From positions 6,331,001-6,391,000 of the forward strand of contig NC_092677.1 of the NCBI RefSeq assembly GCF_964355755.1: DNA of 60,000 bases, in the 5' to 3' direction. Each line of letters begins with the position of its first letter. Position 1 is the stretch's first letter. This document shows, piece after piece, positions 34,060 through 45,464 of this stretch. The DNA comes from Antedon mediterranea (taxonomy: Eukaryota > Echinodermata > Crinoidea > Comatulida > Antedonidae). The notes beneath the pieces are model-generated. The model was given only the letters and a program-made list of their open reading frames with translations. It ran no database searches and was not told the origin of the DNA. A program made the translations under genes and the position numbers.

Positions 34060-35215
34060 CTGTATAGGTTTGAAAAAACATCAGTTTGTATTAGATTTGT
34101 TGTATTTTTGTGTTTACAATTGAAACTTTATTAATGTTAAATTTGGACGAAATTGCATTTGTTGTTAATGTTTAATGACCCTTTGACCTACAATGACTTC
34201 AATATATGTTACGTTTTATTTGTTCAAAATAAATATAACAATTATTATTATTATTGATATTACAGGTTTAGGAAAACATTAAAATAAGATCTCTTAATGC
34301 CATTGACCTTTTGACCTCTAAAGACGTCAATAGATGTTGGATTAATTTTAAAAAAGTATATTACAATAAAGAAATCCATACACTACATAATGATAACATG
34401 AAAATCTGTTCACTAAATCTTAAGTTATTTGCAAAAATGTTAGTCCTACCCCATTATTGTCAACGATTACTAATGACGAACAAGTTTTTTTATAATGCAC
34501 AGCATATTCAATTTTGAAAAAAAATGTTAACTTCAATTTTCTTATTTATTGTGTCTATAGGTTAAGAAAACATTAGGTGGCATAAGATATCTTGTATTTG
34601 TGTGTTTAAAATTGAAATTTATAAGGTAATTTAGAAGAAATTGCATTTTTGATTAAAGGTCAGTGACCTTTTGACCTCTAGAGATGTCAATAAATGTTGG
34701 GATTCATTTAAAAAAAAAGTATATTACAATTAGGCAATCTATACACTACAAAATAGCAAGGTAATGCAAATCTGTTAACTAAATTGTAAGTTATTCGCAA
34801 AAATATTACCCCCTACCCCATAATTGTAAAAACGATTACAAATTACTGAATTTCTGCATAATACATAGCATACACATTTTTTGTTAATCTTTAACTTCAA
34901 TTTTCTTGTTTATTGGTCTATATGTTCATGAAAAAATCAGTTTGCATAAGATCTATTGTATTTTTTTTAAACTGAAAGTTATAAGTTAATAATATAAAAA
35001 AAAATCATTTTTTCAGTTCAATGATCTTCTGACCTTTAATGACGTCAATATTTGTTGGATTTACTTATAAAAATATATTACACTTAATCAATCTATACAC
35101 TACATATTGATACCAAGAAAATCCAAATCTGTTCACTAAATCCCATGTTATTAGCAAAAATGTTACCCCCTACCCTAAAATTGCATAATTTCCGTAGGCA
35201 GTGTTATATAAACTT
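34060..35215. repeat. Diverged tandem repeat, about 300-360 bp units
   Basis: About four degenerate units starting near 34064, 34261, 34557 and 34918. Each contains a block like GAAAAAACATCAGTTTG, then TGACCTTTTGACCT, then GACGTCAAT with TGTTGGATT, then CTATACACTACA, then AATCTGTTCACTAAAT, then CAAAAATGTTACCCCCTACC. Unit lengths differ through internal deletions, so this is an old satellite-like array. Confidence 0.75.
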
Positions 35216-35274
35216 TAAAAATGGCTATAAAGCTGTACAATTGGCATTGCTATAATGGATTTTTTTTTACTACT

Positions 35275-35850
35275 AACTTGTATTTGTTAAAACCACTCTC
35301 TGGGGACTGACCATATATCAAGTTACTGCTAACTTGTTTAGGTTAGAACCACTCTCTGGGGACTGACCATGTATCAAGTTACTGCTAACTTGTTTAGGTT
35401 AGAACCACTCTCTGGGGACTAACCATGTATCAAGTTACTGCTAACTTGTTTAGGTTAGAACCACTCTCTGGGGACTGACCATATATCAAGTTACTGCTAA
35501 CTTGTTTAGGTTAGAACCACTCTCTGAAGACTGACCATGTATCAAGTTACTGCTTACTTCTCTGATTGACAGGTCATTAGCCAGGAGAGACGCTGACATT
35601 GCTAGACCCACTGTCTAGGGATTGTCCTTTTATCAAGTTACTGCTAACTTGTAGTGATTAGAACCACTCTCTGGGGACTCATCATGTATCAGGTTACTGC
35701 TAACTTGATTGATTGACAGGTCATTAGCCAGGAGACACGCTGACATTGCTAGACCCACTCTCTAGGGATTGTCCATGTATCAAGTTAATGCTAACTTGTA
35801 TTGGTTAGAACCACTCTCTTGGGACTGACCATGTATCAAGTTACCTTATC
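35275..35850. repeat. 56-bp tandem array with mixed longer units
   Basis: AACCACTCTCTGGGGACTGA recurs exactly every 56 bp at 35291, 35347, 35403, 35459 and 35515. Downstream the array continues with longer units that insert TTGACAGGTCATTAGCCAGG and CGCTGACATTGCTAGACCCA between copies (about 35565 and 35715). Copies within the first half are nearly identical, which implies recent homogenisation. Confidence 0.9.
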
Positions 35851-36267
35851 TATAAATAGCAATAAGCTTTCTATTTGATATTAATAGTACTTTAGCGAGC
35901 AGTTGGTGCATGGGCAGTTTTTTAAAATCGGGCCACTGATATCTACGGCATTGTAATTTGTTATCAATAATTTGCCTTCTGATTTATTATACTTTATAAC
36001 TGATAAAGCCCGCCCTCTTTATGGCGCGTAACCATAACATTTATATAATGAATATTCATCATTCTCGCGGGTGGAAAATATTAATACTCCTCTAGTTACT
36101 CATTACTTATTATGTGTCTTCGACCTTTATTTTATCAATAAAACGAATTCTCTACTATATCGTCTTCATTTCGAAATATTTTCTAGACAATTTGAAAAGA
36201 TTTCTTGCTAAAGATTTAGTTAGCAAAGTGACATTTACATATTTTTATGTAAAATGTATAGGCAATC

Positions 36268-36277
36268 ATATATAGAT
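36268..36277 (+). promoter_or_regulatory. TATA-like element of the U6 gene
   Basis: CATATATAGA lies at -28 to -19 relative to the U6 start, where animal U6 genes carry the TATA box needed for Pol III transcription. The proximal sequence element should lie about 25-30 bp further upstream (around 36230-36247) but cannot be named without species-specific references. Confidence 0.6.
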
Positions 36278-36295
36278 CAATATTTTTATATAAAT

Positions 36296-36320
36296 GTACT
36301 CGCTTCGGCAGTACATATAT

Positions 36321-36352
<32 letters not shown>

Positions 36353-36401
36353 GGCCCCTGCGCAAGGATGACACGCAAAATCGTGAAGCGTTCCATATTT
36401 T
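36296..36401 (+). ncRNA. U6 spliceosomal snRNA
   Basis: Catalytic-centre RNA of the spliceosome, transcribed by RNA polymerase III. The 106-nt sequence matches animal U6 almost throughout. It has the 5' stem-loop GTACTCGCTTCGGCAGTAC, then ACATATATTAAAATTGGAACG, the invariant ACAGAGA box, AGATTAGCATGGCCCCTGCG, the AAGGATGACACGCAAAATCG stretch, and GTGAAGCGTTCCATATTTT ending in a T4 terminator. In the 5' stem the usual G-C pair (GTGCTCGC...GCAGCAC) is changed to A-T on both sides, which preserves pairing. A TATA-like element sits at the correct distance. All core motifs are intact, so it is more likely a functional gene than a pseudogene. Confidence 0.95.
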
Positions 36402-38705
36402 GTACAAATTTATTATTTTTTCCTTTTTTTTTGTTGAAAAAATAGAACAATATGTAAGTTAAACAGGTTTATATAACACAAAAATACAAACTCTATAGTT
36501 TAAAACGGTTAGTATTACCGTTTAAAGGTAACAGCTTTGATTTAATGATCAATGTTTTAAAATTAGTAAATACTGTACATTTAAAGGGAAAGGAGGACCA
36601 TCGAAGTTTCTTCATCAAAGTGTTTGAAAACAATTTTTTTTAAATATAGAATGGAATGTCCTTTAAAGGTTGAAACCAACCACTAATTCTAACTAAGTAG
36701 CAGAGATTATACTTAGAAAGGAAAAACCTTTATTAAATATTTCCAAATGCATCTTAACTTAAGACGCAAACTTTAAAAAAAGTTGTTCAATACAAGAGGG
36801 CGGGCTATAGATTTAGACATCTGAGAATGCAAAACTGTTTGGAAAGTCGGTCGTTCGTTCCGCCTCAATGATTCCCTATACACACAGTCAGAGAGCCCTT
36901 CCTAATTTTATTTATTTGATGGAATCTTTTACAAATGAACATAACAGACAGTAAGCTTAGCACATCTATGTTTTTTAATGATTATGTTCCCAAAAAAAGT
37001 TGGAATTTGCTATTTTAAAAAAAACATATAGAGTACTATAGATATACTATCACAATACAGATTAATAACTGGGTCTAGTTATATAACAGGGAAGAGTGAA
37101 TAACAACTGGTCGCCATTAGATCATGAACGAAGGAGTCGATCAGCTACAGAGCCATGTTTTGAGCCTATCGGCTATAATGAAGTGGGATTATTGGAATAT
37201 AGTAATACAAACATCATAAGTATTAATAATTCTACACTCTAACGCTTTAAGACCTATATGATGATGATGACAGTAGGCACACCTAGAGAAGAGTGCTCAT
37301 TCTTCCCTACAGTATAATAGATATAAATAGGGCCTTGGTATGCAAATAACGAACCGCTCAAAAGCGCCTAATTATCTTACTTCTTAGTAATGGTAGGCCT
37401 GTCGCTAGATGATTATTGGCCCCAGCTATCTCTATCCCTATCTGTGAACACGCCTAGGCCTAATAATGTCACTGCTAACAAATGATGTTCAAATTCTTAG
37501 TAGGCCTGTCGCCAATAATAGGCTTACTTACAATGTTTTCCTTCTCCGAGTCTCTTCCAATTTGAAGTTCAGCTCTTATTATTGTACCTTATGTGTTTAC
37601 AATATTATCGTACACGAAAAGTTTCACATTTTTTCTCTACATACATCCACTTTGTTTAACTTCATCCGATTGAATTGTGTTTTCGTAAAGTATGGTATAG
37701 TCCATCGTGGGTGTCTCCGTTGTATTTAACACATGCCAACATAGCAGTATAAAAGTAATATATTTTTAACACCCCCGCATCAACAATCGGGTGGATCTAA
37801 ACAAGTAAATGGACGATCAGCTCTATGCTAGCGCGAATTCAGCAGTTACCGCTCTCCCTCATGCTTCCTCAATAGGCGCGCGTAACTACTTAGCATTAGA
37901 GGAGGAGGCGTCATCACATGCAATTGAAATTAATAGTTCAAAAGAATTGGCCGTCAAACAAAAGTGTCGCGCGCCCTTATATTTTGTTCCACTGGCTGCC
38001 AATGTTGTTTACCCAATTCTTTCTTTTCGCGTTCAAACAATAGAAATGTATTTTCAGACGCTTATGTCTCATCCGTGTAAAATTAAACTAAGTGTAACAG
38101 TAACAGCAATTCATCTCCAAAATTAATAAATCATCATAACATTCTTTGTCGACATTTATAAATACCTTACATAATTTGAGAAAATAGTGAGTGTTCGTTT
38201 ATATTAATCATGTGGATTGTTTTTTAATACCATGTTTATTGAAAGAAATGATTATGTAATTATGCTAACTTTACGTTTTAAAAAAAGAATGACGTTTAAC
38301 GTCAATAAAGATTAGTGTAATCCTCGAATTACTTCGTCTATGGAAAATGTACATTATGACATAAAAGTGTAATTGCTTCCTGACATAACATCTGTAATAA
38401 AGACAACTCGTCGATTACCTCGGTAATAACATATTGCAAATGCTAGAACGTTCTTTATTTTATTTATTTAATTTTATGTCGCAAACATGTTTGTGTCGTA
38501 GCACAGGTATCATAATTGGATCACATGTGAAACCAAAACAAAATTATACTAAATATATAACTTTATGGAACTACATACTGTTAAAACATAAAAAAGTGTG
38601 ACAAATTTGAAAATCCACAAAAATATATAATTATTATTTATCTATAGTACAGTACAGTGCAGTTTTTTTCCTTCCACTGATGCCAGTCGCATCCAAAAGG
38701 CAGTC
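36402..38705. other. Intergenic, no gene recognised
   Basis: Mostly AT-rich. The 105-residue open frame at 37809-38126 has an unremarkable composition and no recognisable motif or splice context, so it is not called. TAGGCCTA occurs near 37453. Nothing else stands out. Confidence 0.4.
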
Positions 38706-39160
38706 TTTTATTTATTTATTTATTTATTTATTTATTCAAGATCCAACAGTGTAAAGAAAAAAACACCAAAACAGGATCGCCATAAAATATACATTTTTTT
38801 GCTTCTCTAGCATCCAAATGTATGCTGGGTCCGACTGTTGAAGGGCTTCCTTGACTGGGTTAGCTTCTTAGCTTGACTAGGATCGCACTGAAGGAGATTG
38901 CTTAATTTGATCCATGAGTCACGATAGTATGGTTTTCGGGCTTGTACAAAGAGCAATCGTTTTGTTAATGAGTTATTTGGTTCTCGACAGATATGGGCTA
39001 TATACTTCAGGTAGTGAACATGTACATAGTCTTTTAGTGGAGTTGCACCGACGATATTTTCAACATCTTTATTTGAGAACAGGAGACTGAAAATTCCATA
39101 AACTAACTTGGGGAATTCTACAGATACTTTGCGTCGGTCCTTAAAACTATATGATTCAAT
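38706..39160 (-). mobile_element. LINE 3' end fragment with (TAAA)n tail
   Basis: On the minus strand an open frame of about 117 codons (39160 to the TAG at 38807, no ATG needed) contains FPKLVYGIFSLLFSNKDVEN, then LKDYVHVHYLKYIAHICREP, then SLTKRLLFVQARKPYYRDSW. The LxxYVHxxYLKYIAHxCR...LxKxLLFxQ pattern is typical of the C-terminal part of non-LTR retrotransposon ORF2. It is followed by about 70 bp of 3' UTR and a TAAA microsatellite tail (38710-38740), as expected for a 5'-truncated insertion. The frame opens after a TGA, so only the 3' end remains. Confidence 0.8.
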
Positions 39161-39634
39161 TCAATAGATGGTTGCTATTATATGTTAGAGCGCTTCATGG
39201 TCATTTAATTTAATTTACCACTTCTTCGAATTTCTTAAATGGGCCTATATTGTTATTAATGGTTAGGAAATAATAGTATCCGATATCTAAATTGCCATTT
39301 ATAAGCTACATATTCTATTAGCTTATAATGGCGTCAGAACTTCTTTTATGTCCGATCTTTTTAAAACATTGATAAACATCAATCGACATTGTTTATGTTT
39401 AAATATCCTGTTTACTGTTATGTTAATTTAACCATGTTTTAAATTTAAACATAAAATAACATTGATACTCTTAAAGGATAATATAAATTGTTGATTTATT
39501 TTAAAGGGAGCTTCTATCTCTCAAGATGTGGTGGCTTGCTTATCGCGTACATCATGTGATGAAACATATAGTTTCCACTGCACTTGTACACAACTACGAG
39601 GACGACGTAAGCGCACCGTAATTTGATAGCACGT
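39161..39634. other. Intergenic, nothing recognised
   Basis: AT-rich DNA between the LINE fragment and the SINE; the minus-strand open frame around 39521-39805 mostly overlies SINE sequence. Confidence 0.4.
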
Positions 39635-39890
39635 GATTTGTAAAATCCCTTGCTGCGTTGGTCGTATCCTTAGGCAAGATACTTTACTTACGTTTGAGTC
39701 TTTCCACCCAGGTGTATAAATGGGAACCCAGTTAGATAAAAACACAACTTTGCGCTGATTACTAGCTGCATTATGGGAGTATGTTTCCATACGTGTTTGA
39801 TCCAAAAAAATGGCTGAGGTAATACTGTTTAGCCCTTAGAGGTTTCACAACATTATGCGCTAGATAAATCCAGGATATTATTAATTATGG
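39635..39890 (+). mobile_element. SINE body, head missing (same family as 54391)
   Basis: Matches the body of the SINE at 54391-54703: AGGCAAGATACTTTACTTAC, GTGTATAAATGGG, CACAACTTTGCGCTG, GCTGCATTATGGGA and TATGTTTCCATACGTGTTTG. The tRNA-like head is absent or unrecognisable and the 3' tail has decayed (TATTATTAATT). An older copy. Confidence 0.75.
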
Positions 39891-42800
39891 TTATACGTAC
39901 GTTGCGTCCAAATGGAAATCAAGCTTGAATTTGAATGGTCCGCATAGTCGGCACAATCAAATATGAAAAGAGTGCAATACAGTATTCGCGAATTTTTGGC
40001 GGGAAGTTCTATTGCGTAAACATAAATTAACCATTTCTCAAAAGCTTTCATATCTCAATTTAATGCGGTCATTTTATAATAATGTGAAGTAATTTTTAAT
40101 CGTAAACTTTGAAATGTCGACAATAAGAAATGCTGTGATTATCTGTTTTAAGATTGAGTGTATATTTTACGTTTGTAGATAAGACTAGCGTCTGCGAATT
40201 AGTATTTACCATCAATTAACTGTCTCTTTATTAAACCGTGAGTAATTTGGTTGTATAATGCATAGGTTAATTGTTATTATCCCATCAACCACCATCGTCT
40301 TGGATAGAATTAATATACGTGTTTTCCTGCATTCGGAGAAACCAAACTGTAATATATTATACCTTTCGTTTGAGTCTTTAAACAAAATATACCTCAATAT
40401 CTAAATTATTTTCCATGAAATCAATTCACCACATAAGTAAATTGTTAATGATTTCCATTTCTTTCAAAATGCACTGATGTAATTTACATTAAATTATAAG
40501 TGGGTCGTTTTAACAATCAAACGAAAAACAATGCTGTTGTGACGTAATAACATTTTATTACACTCACTATATATTGAATTATTATCGTAATTGATTTATT
40601 GATTTTTCCGGTTAGATACAGTAATACAATTATAATAACATAATATATTACCACAATATAAGTTTGATGTTTGTCCCAGAAATTTGAACTCACATGTATG
40701 TATATGCACAAGACATGCGGTATATGTTGTTATCTAGGAGGCCTAACAATATTCACTGGATTTGTTAATTCTGTTTGCACCACTTTATTAACCATGTCCG
40801 TGTGAAGGATCCATCTTAAATGAATACAAAAAAAGTATTTATTATTTTAATATTGTGAGTGATTTTCGTATACAGGCCTAATGTATAGTATAGTTTTTTT
40901 TTTAATTGAAATTCCTGTTGAAATTCTTACCATTTTTTATTAAGGCTCAGTTTGTACACTGGAGAGGAATTTTCATTCCTTTCACCGTGTACTTAATATT
41001 ATGTCCATGCTTTTACCATAAATTTCTGGCCATTTCGGCCGCTGGGTATGAAACGCCTAACGCGTCTTAATGTACAATGTACAAGGCAATCTAGCACTAG
41101 GAGACTGAGCTCACCTTGCCGAAATAGGAACTCGTAATAGTCCTTCGATCTTATGCCTGACTGTACCAGCAGTACTGTTTTACTATATTACATATTTTCC
41201 GCGGCGCGGTGGTTGTTAAGGCGCGTGGAATTTATCGTTTCACAGCCACAGATAAAACTTTTTCATCTCCGGAACTCACCATTCTGTTGTCAGAGTAGGC
41301 CTATATAATATACAGGGAGGATACAAGGGATTATCTTACCATTGTCTTTATTTACCATTATCTCATATAGTTCGTATTTTTTTTATTAGTTGTTTTTTCC
41401 ACACCATCTTGATCGAATCTTAAGCACGTACGTTCACAATGTTATGCTTAATCTATATCAAAATTAATTAATGTGTTGGTTTAGTATTTGGAAACGTTAA
41501 TCAATTCTGTTATATGAACACATAAAATAAATTACATGATATCGATATACGTATAGATACTAAACGCATTCCTCCTTCTGGCCTACATACGTATTTTGCA
41601 ACAATGTGTTATGTGTCTGCTTTTGCACTATTGCAGACTAACAGCCATTATGACGTGTCATGAACGCACTTATAATGAATCAAAAATAAATATTGAAGCA
41701 AATTTACACAGCTGTAAAATGTATGATGTATACAAAGGGTTACATTAACATTAATTTCTACCGTGTTACATAAATATGAGTAATGAATATATGCATGATT
41801 TTATGAATAATGCCATAATAGAGATGCACTGGCCAAACCACATCACACATAATGCGGATTTATTCGTGTTACCGGCTGCATTCATTGCTGGGGTGAATTT
41901 TTAATATAATTTTTTCAACTTATCGCAATATACAACACAGTACAGTAAAAAAGTGTTTATATGGAATATACATCAGCGATTACGCGCCAGCATATGTGTT
42001 AAAAATAAGTAGTACACCGCATGCGCCTAATGAAGTACTGTAAACAAACGTATGTCTACCTGGATAACCAGCGCGATCTGTTGTAATAATACTACTACGA
42101 GTAAACATGCGCCAAATGTATCTGATGAGAGTTAGAGTAATAATTTAGCCTTTGGAAAATAAAGGCGCTAAAAATTATGAATGGATACACAAAACAGCCT
42201 GTTGAATAGAACAGTCAATCTTTAAATGAAAATACTGTCTCATTCAGTAACCACCGGGTGATTTAGTATGGAAGGTCGCAAGAGTCTTTTAAAAACGGAA
42301 AGAACATATTCAATCCACTAAACAATATACAGTAATAATAGTATGTGTTTATGTCAAATTCAGTTCATCGCGAGTTGTTTTCATTCAAGAATAATGCTGT
42401 GTTTAATAGCAAACTAGAAGGTATTGTGCTTATAGAAGTAGGCTGTTCAAGTAGTAACTAAAAAATCTCATTATAAAATACAATGCACGATAGTTTTCTA
42501 AGAGAAATTATTATAGAAATTAATATCAACTGAAGGTCGCTCGTATTTAACCATTAAACGAGCTTGGCATTCAACTATTTATATATCTGACATATCAATC
42601 GATTGACTTAGTCCAGACCCAGTAGAATAGACATATATTATGACTGATTGATTGAGTACAAACTTATTGATCGGTGTCAGTATTCAGTATTTTATTGGCA
42701 CTTATTTTAGCATCAATGGCGCACACCCTTTGCTGATGCGTTCATACATAAACAAACAACATATAAAACATAGTGCTATAAAAGGTCTGTGTCGATAATA

Positions 42801-43683
42801 AAAGAAATTATAATAGGTTTATGAAGGAGGACAAAAAGACGATGTCAGTGACGATGACGAAGTCATTGGCCATGGTTTTGATAAGAGTAAAATTAGTTAT
42901 TTTACTCGTTCCTGGTTAGATATTTGGCCCATGACGATGAAACTGTAGACTAGGCAAAACAAGCTAAATGTTATCCCTAAAAAGAAGGCCTTGGTATACA
43001 TACCATAGTAAAGTATGTCTGTCAGTAGGAAGTTAATTCTTTGTCTACACCATCCAACTTTATGGGACAAGAAAATATGGAGACGATGACTACCATTGAG
43101 CACATCACAATCTTTTGGTCAAACCAGGGACGAGTGAAATTAATTGTAATGTCTTTCCTGGTCAAATTAGTTTGATAGTGTAGACAGGGATTTACTCGCC
43201 TAATCGGTTAATTTTTTTGTGAAGATTTCGACGGTTTTTCTAAAATGGAAGTATGGAAGATTATTTTATAAATAAAATAACAATAAACTACAGACTTTAT
43301 ATCTTTTATGAATAATTCATGTTTTAAAACTTTCGCTTTCAGCGATGCCAAACCTGAATAAATGTTGGCGTTTTACCTTCATATTATTCACATTAATTTA
43401 AAAATGGCCTGATCTGTGTCAGGTTGAACCATTTTCGATTAATAGTCACATATATCCGGAAGGTTATTAAAATAAAAACTTTATATCTGAATGTTGATGC
43501 CATGCAATGAATTTAGTTTATTATAATTTAACACTCTTTTCGTAATGCTATAGGGTGTAATCTGTCTAAGGCAACATGGTTAGCCTAGATATGATCAGAA
43601 AGTATAATTCTGTGGTTGGTACACATGTTGCAGATTGGTTTCCAGTAATTATTGCAAATGGTCGAACAAGCTTTACCACGTAG
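39891..43683. other. Intergenic, no gene recognised
   Basis: AT-rich unique-looking DNA. A fragment near 43155-43175 (AGTTTGATAGTGTAGACAGG) is one end of the MITE family at 46951 and 48552. No supported genes. Confidence 0.4.
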
Positions 43684-43869
43684 CGGCCAATTTTCACGGA
43701 CGAGCGATAATATGACAATCGGTAACGGTAAGCGGAAAACGAAAAATAGAATCTACTACTGTATTGGCTTATGGCCATTAACATAGAATGCGGAAACAAC
43801 AAAGATTCTATATGCGGGATAAGCTACGCGGTTTTCCGCTTATCGTTACCGCTCAGTGTAAATTGGTCT
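43684..43869. mobile_element. 186-bp MITE with inverted ends
   Basis: GGCCAATTTTCACGGACGAG on the left pairs imperfectly with CTCAGTGTAAATTGGTC on the right, and CGATAA/TTATCG and GCGGAAAAC/GTTTTCCGC follow inward. A fragment of the same family is at about 1128-1167. Confidence 0.7.
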
Positions 43870-43920
43870 TAAATTGGGCACAGTTATCGCTCCGGTAAAT
43901 TTAGTGTAGGAAACAACTTC

Positions 43921-44475
43921 CAGGGGTGGTGGGTCGTTTTTTAGGGGGTAGGGGTGGTGGGTCGTTTTTTAGGGGGTAGGGGTGGTGGGTCGTTTTTTAG
44001 GGGGTAGGGGTGGTGGGTCGTTTTTTAGGGGGTAGGGGTGGTGGGTCGTTTTTTAGGGGGTAGGGGTGGTGGGTCGTTTTTTAGGGGGTAGGGGTGGTGG
44101 GTCGTTTTTTAGGGAGTAGGGGTGGTGGGTCGTTTTTTAGGGGGTAGGGGTGGTGGGTCGTTTTTTAGGGGGTAGGGGTGGTGGGTCGTTTTTTAGGGGG
44201 TAGGGGTGGTGGGTCGTTTTTTAGGGGGTAGGGGTGGTGGGTCGTTTTTTAGGGGGTAGGGGTGGTGGGTCGTTTTTTAGGGAGTAGGGGTGGTGGGTCG
44301 TTTTTTAGGGGGTAGGGGTGGTGGGTCGTTTTTTAGGGGGTAGGGGTGGTGGGTCGTTTTTTAGGGGGTAGGGGTGGTGGGTCGTTTTTTAGGGGGTAGG
44401 GGTGGTGGGTCGTTTTTTAGGGGGTAGGGGTGGTGGGTCATTTTTTAGGGGGTAGGGGTGGTGGGTCGTTTTTTC
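43921..44475. repeat. 28-bp G-rich minisatellite, about 20 copies
   Basis: The unit GGGGTGGTGGGTCGTTTTTT plus AGGGGGTA repeats about 20 times with almost no differences. An AGGGAGTA variant appears at 44111 and 44279, exactly six units apart. One late copy near 44437 has TCATTTTTT. The G runs on the plus strand could form quadruplexes. The array starts after CTTCCA and ends in CGAGGAAGTTG. Confidence 0.97.
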
Positions 44476-45294
44476 GAGGAAGTTGTTTATTCGGGGCGTT
44501 TATTTTTCGCGGTTTAAAATGGTAACATGTATAATCAAATAAATACCCCTAGATATGAAAAAATACAACACAATTAATATATAAATGTTTTAATTTGATA
44601 TTTTTTGTAACAAAATGTTTGGTAAATCGTAGATCATGTCTATCGCCTACTACAAATAGAAATGTGTTTTAAGACAATATTGTGTATATAATGCAGGTGG
44701 CGGGGCGTTTATTCGAGGAAATAAGGCCCTAGTTTATTCAAAATGATATTCTATAAGGGGCGTTTATTCAAAGCGGAGCGTTTGTTCGAATAAATTTTAT
44801 TTTCCAGTGGCACCTCTTTCCATTCCAGCTGTATAAAGCAAAATGTTGCCAAAGTTATTGATGAACTTGATTTTTTGTAACGTACGATTATATTGCCAGA
44901 AGACATGATCTGTCTTCAAGGTCGTTTGTAATCATTTTTTCTTTCACCGATTGATGTTATATTATAAAGATATATTATTTTTTATTGAAGAAGGTTGATG
45001 AATGCGTACAATTTCCATTAGTTATAATTATTATACATTTCTTATGTAACTTTTAACATATTAAGCAGAGACAAGTGGTGACATATTTTATTAGGGTAAA
45101 TATTGTTAAATATTTTTTGACAAATGATTATCTGTTAAGAGATAAGACAAACTTTATTATCTCCAAAACAGCAACCAGTATTTGAGTGAATCGGCGTTCC
45201 ATAGGTTAAAACAGAAGGGACAAGATGAAACATTTACATCTATTTGCTGAACTTAACCTATATTATTATTATTATTGCTGCCCTTTTCTTTGAG
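44476..45294. other. Flank of the minisatellite
   Basis: Holds short dispersed GGGCGTTTATTCGAGGAA-like words (44490, 44701, 44758) that resemble the end of the minisatellite, suggesting the array arose inside a GGGGCGTTTATT-containing repeat. Otherwise nothing is recognised. Confidence 0.45.
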
Positions 45295-45464
45295 CCGCTA
45301 TGGAAGTATAGATGGAAAGCAATCGTTACAGTCAGGATTACCATTATATAGGACAAAAGTACAACCTTATATTTGGCATTATCTGCACCTCATAACATTT
45401 AGAAACAAATACTCTAATTTGAATGCCGCGGTACGAGCATGTAAACATGGACAACGCTATGTTG
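45295..45464 (+). other. Candidate coding exon of an unrecognised gene
   Basis: An open frame without stop lies between a pyrimidine-rich acceptor (CCCTTTTCTTTGAG) and a good donor (GTTGA|GTAAGT). The peptide includes LYRTKVQPYIWHYLHLITFR and NLNAAVRACKHGQRYVE, a non-random, aromatic- and basic-rich composition. It ends in phase 2, which fits the exon candidate at 49731. I do not recognise the family, and no upstream exon was found. Chance cannot be excluded. Confidence 0.25.

Noticed and set aside
37809-38126. 105-residue plus-strand open frame starting MDDQLYASANS
   Set aside because: No recognisable motif, no splice context and length compatible with chance.
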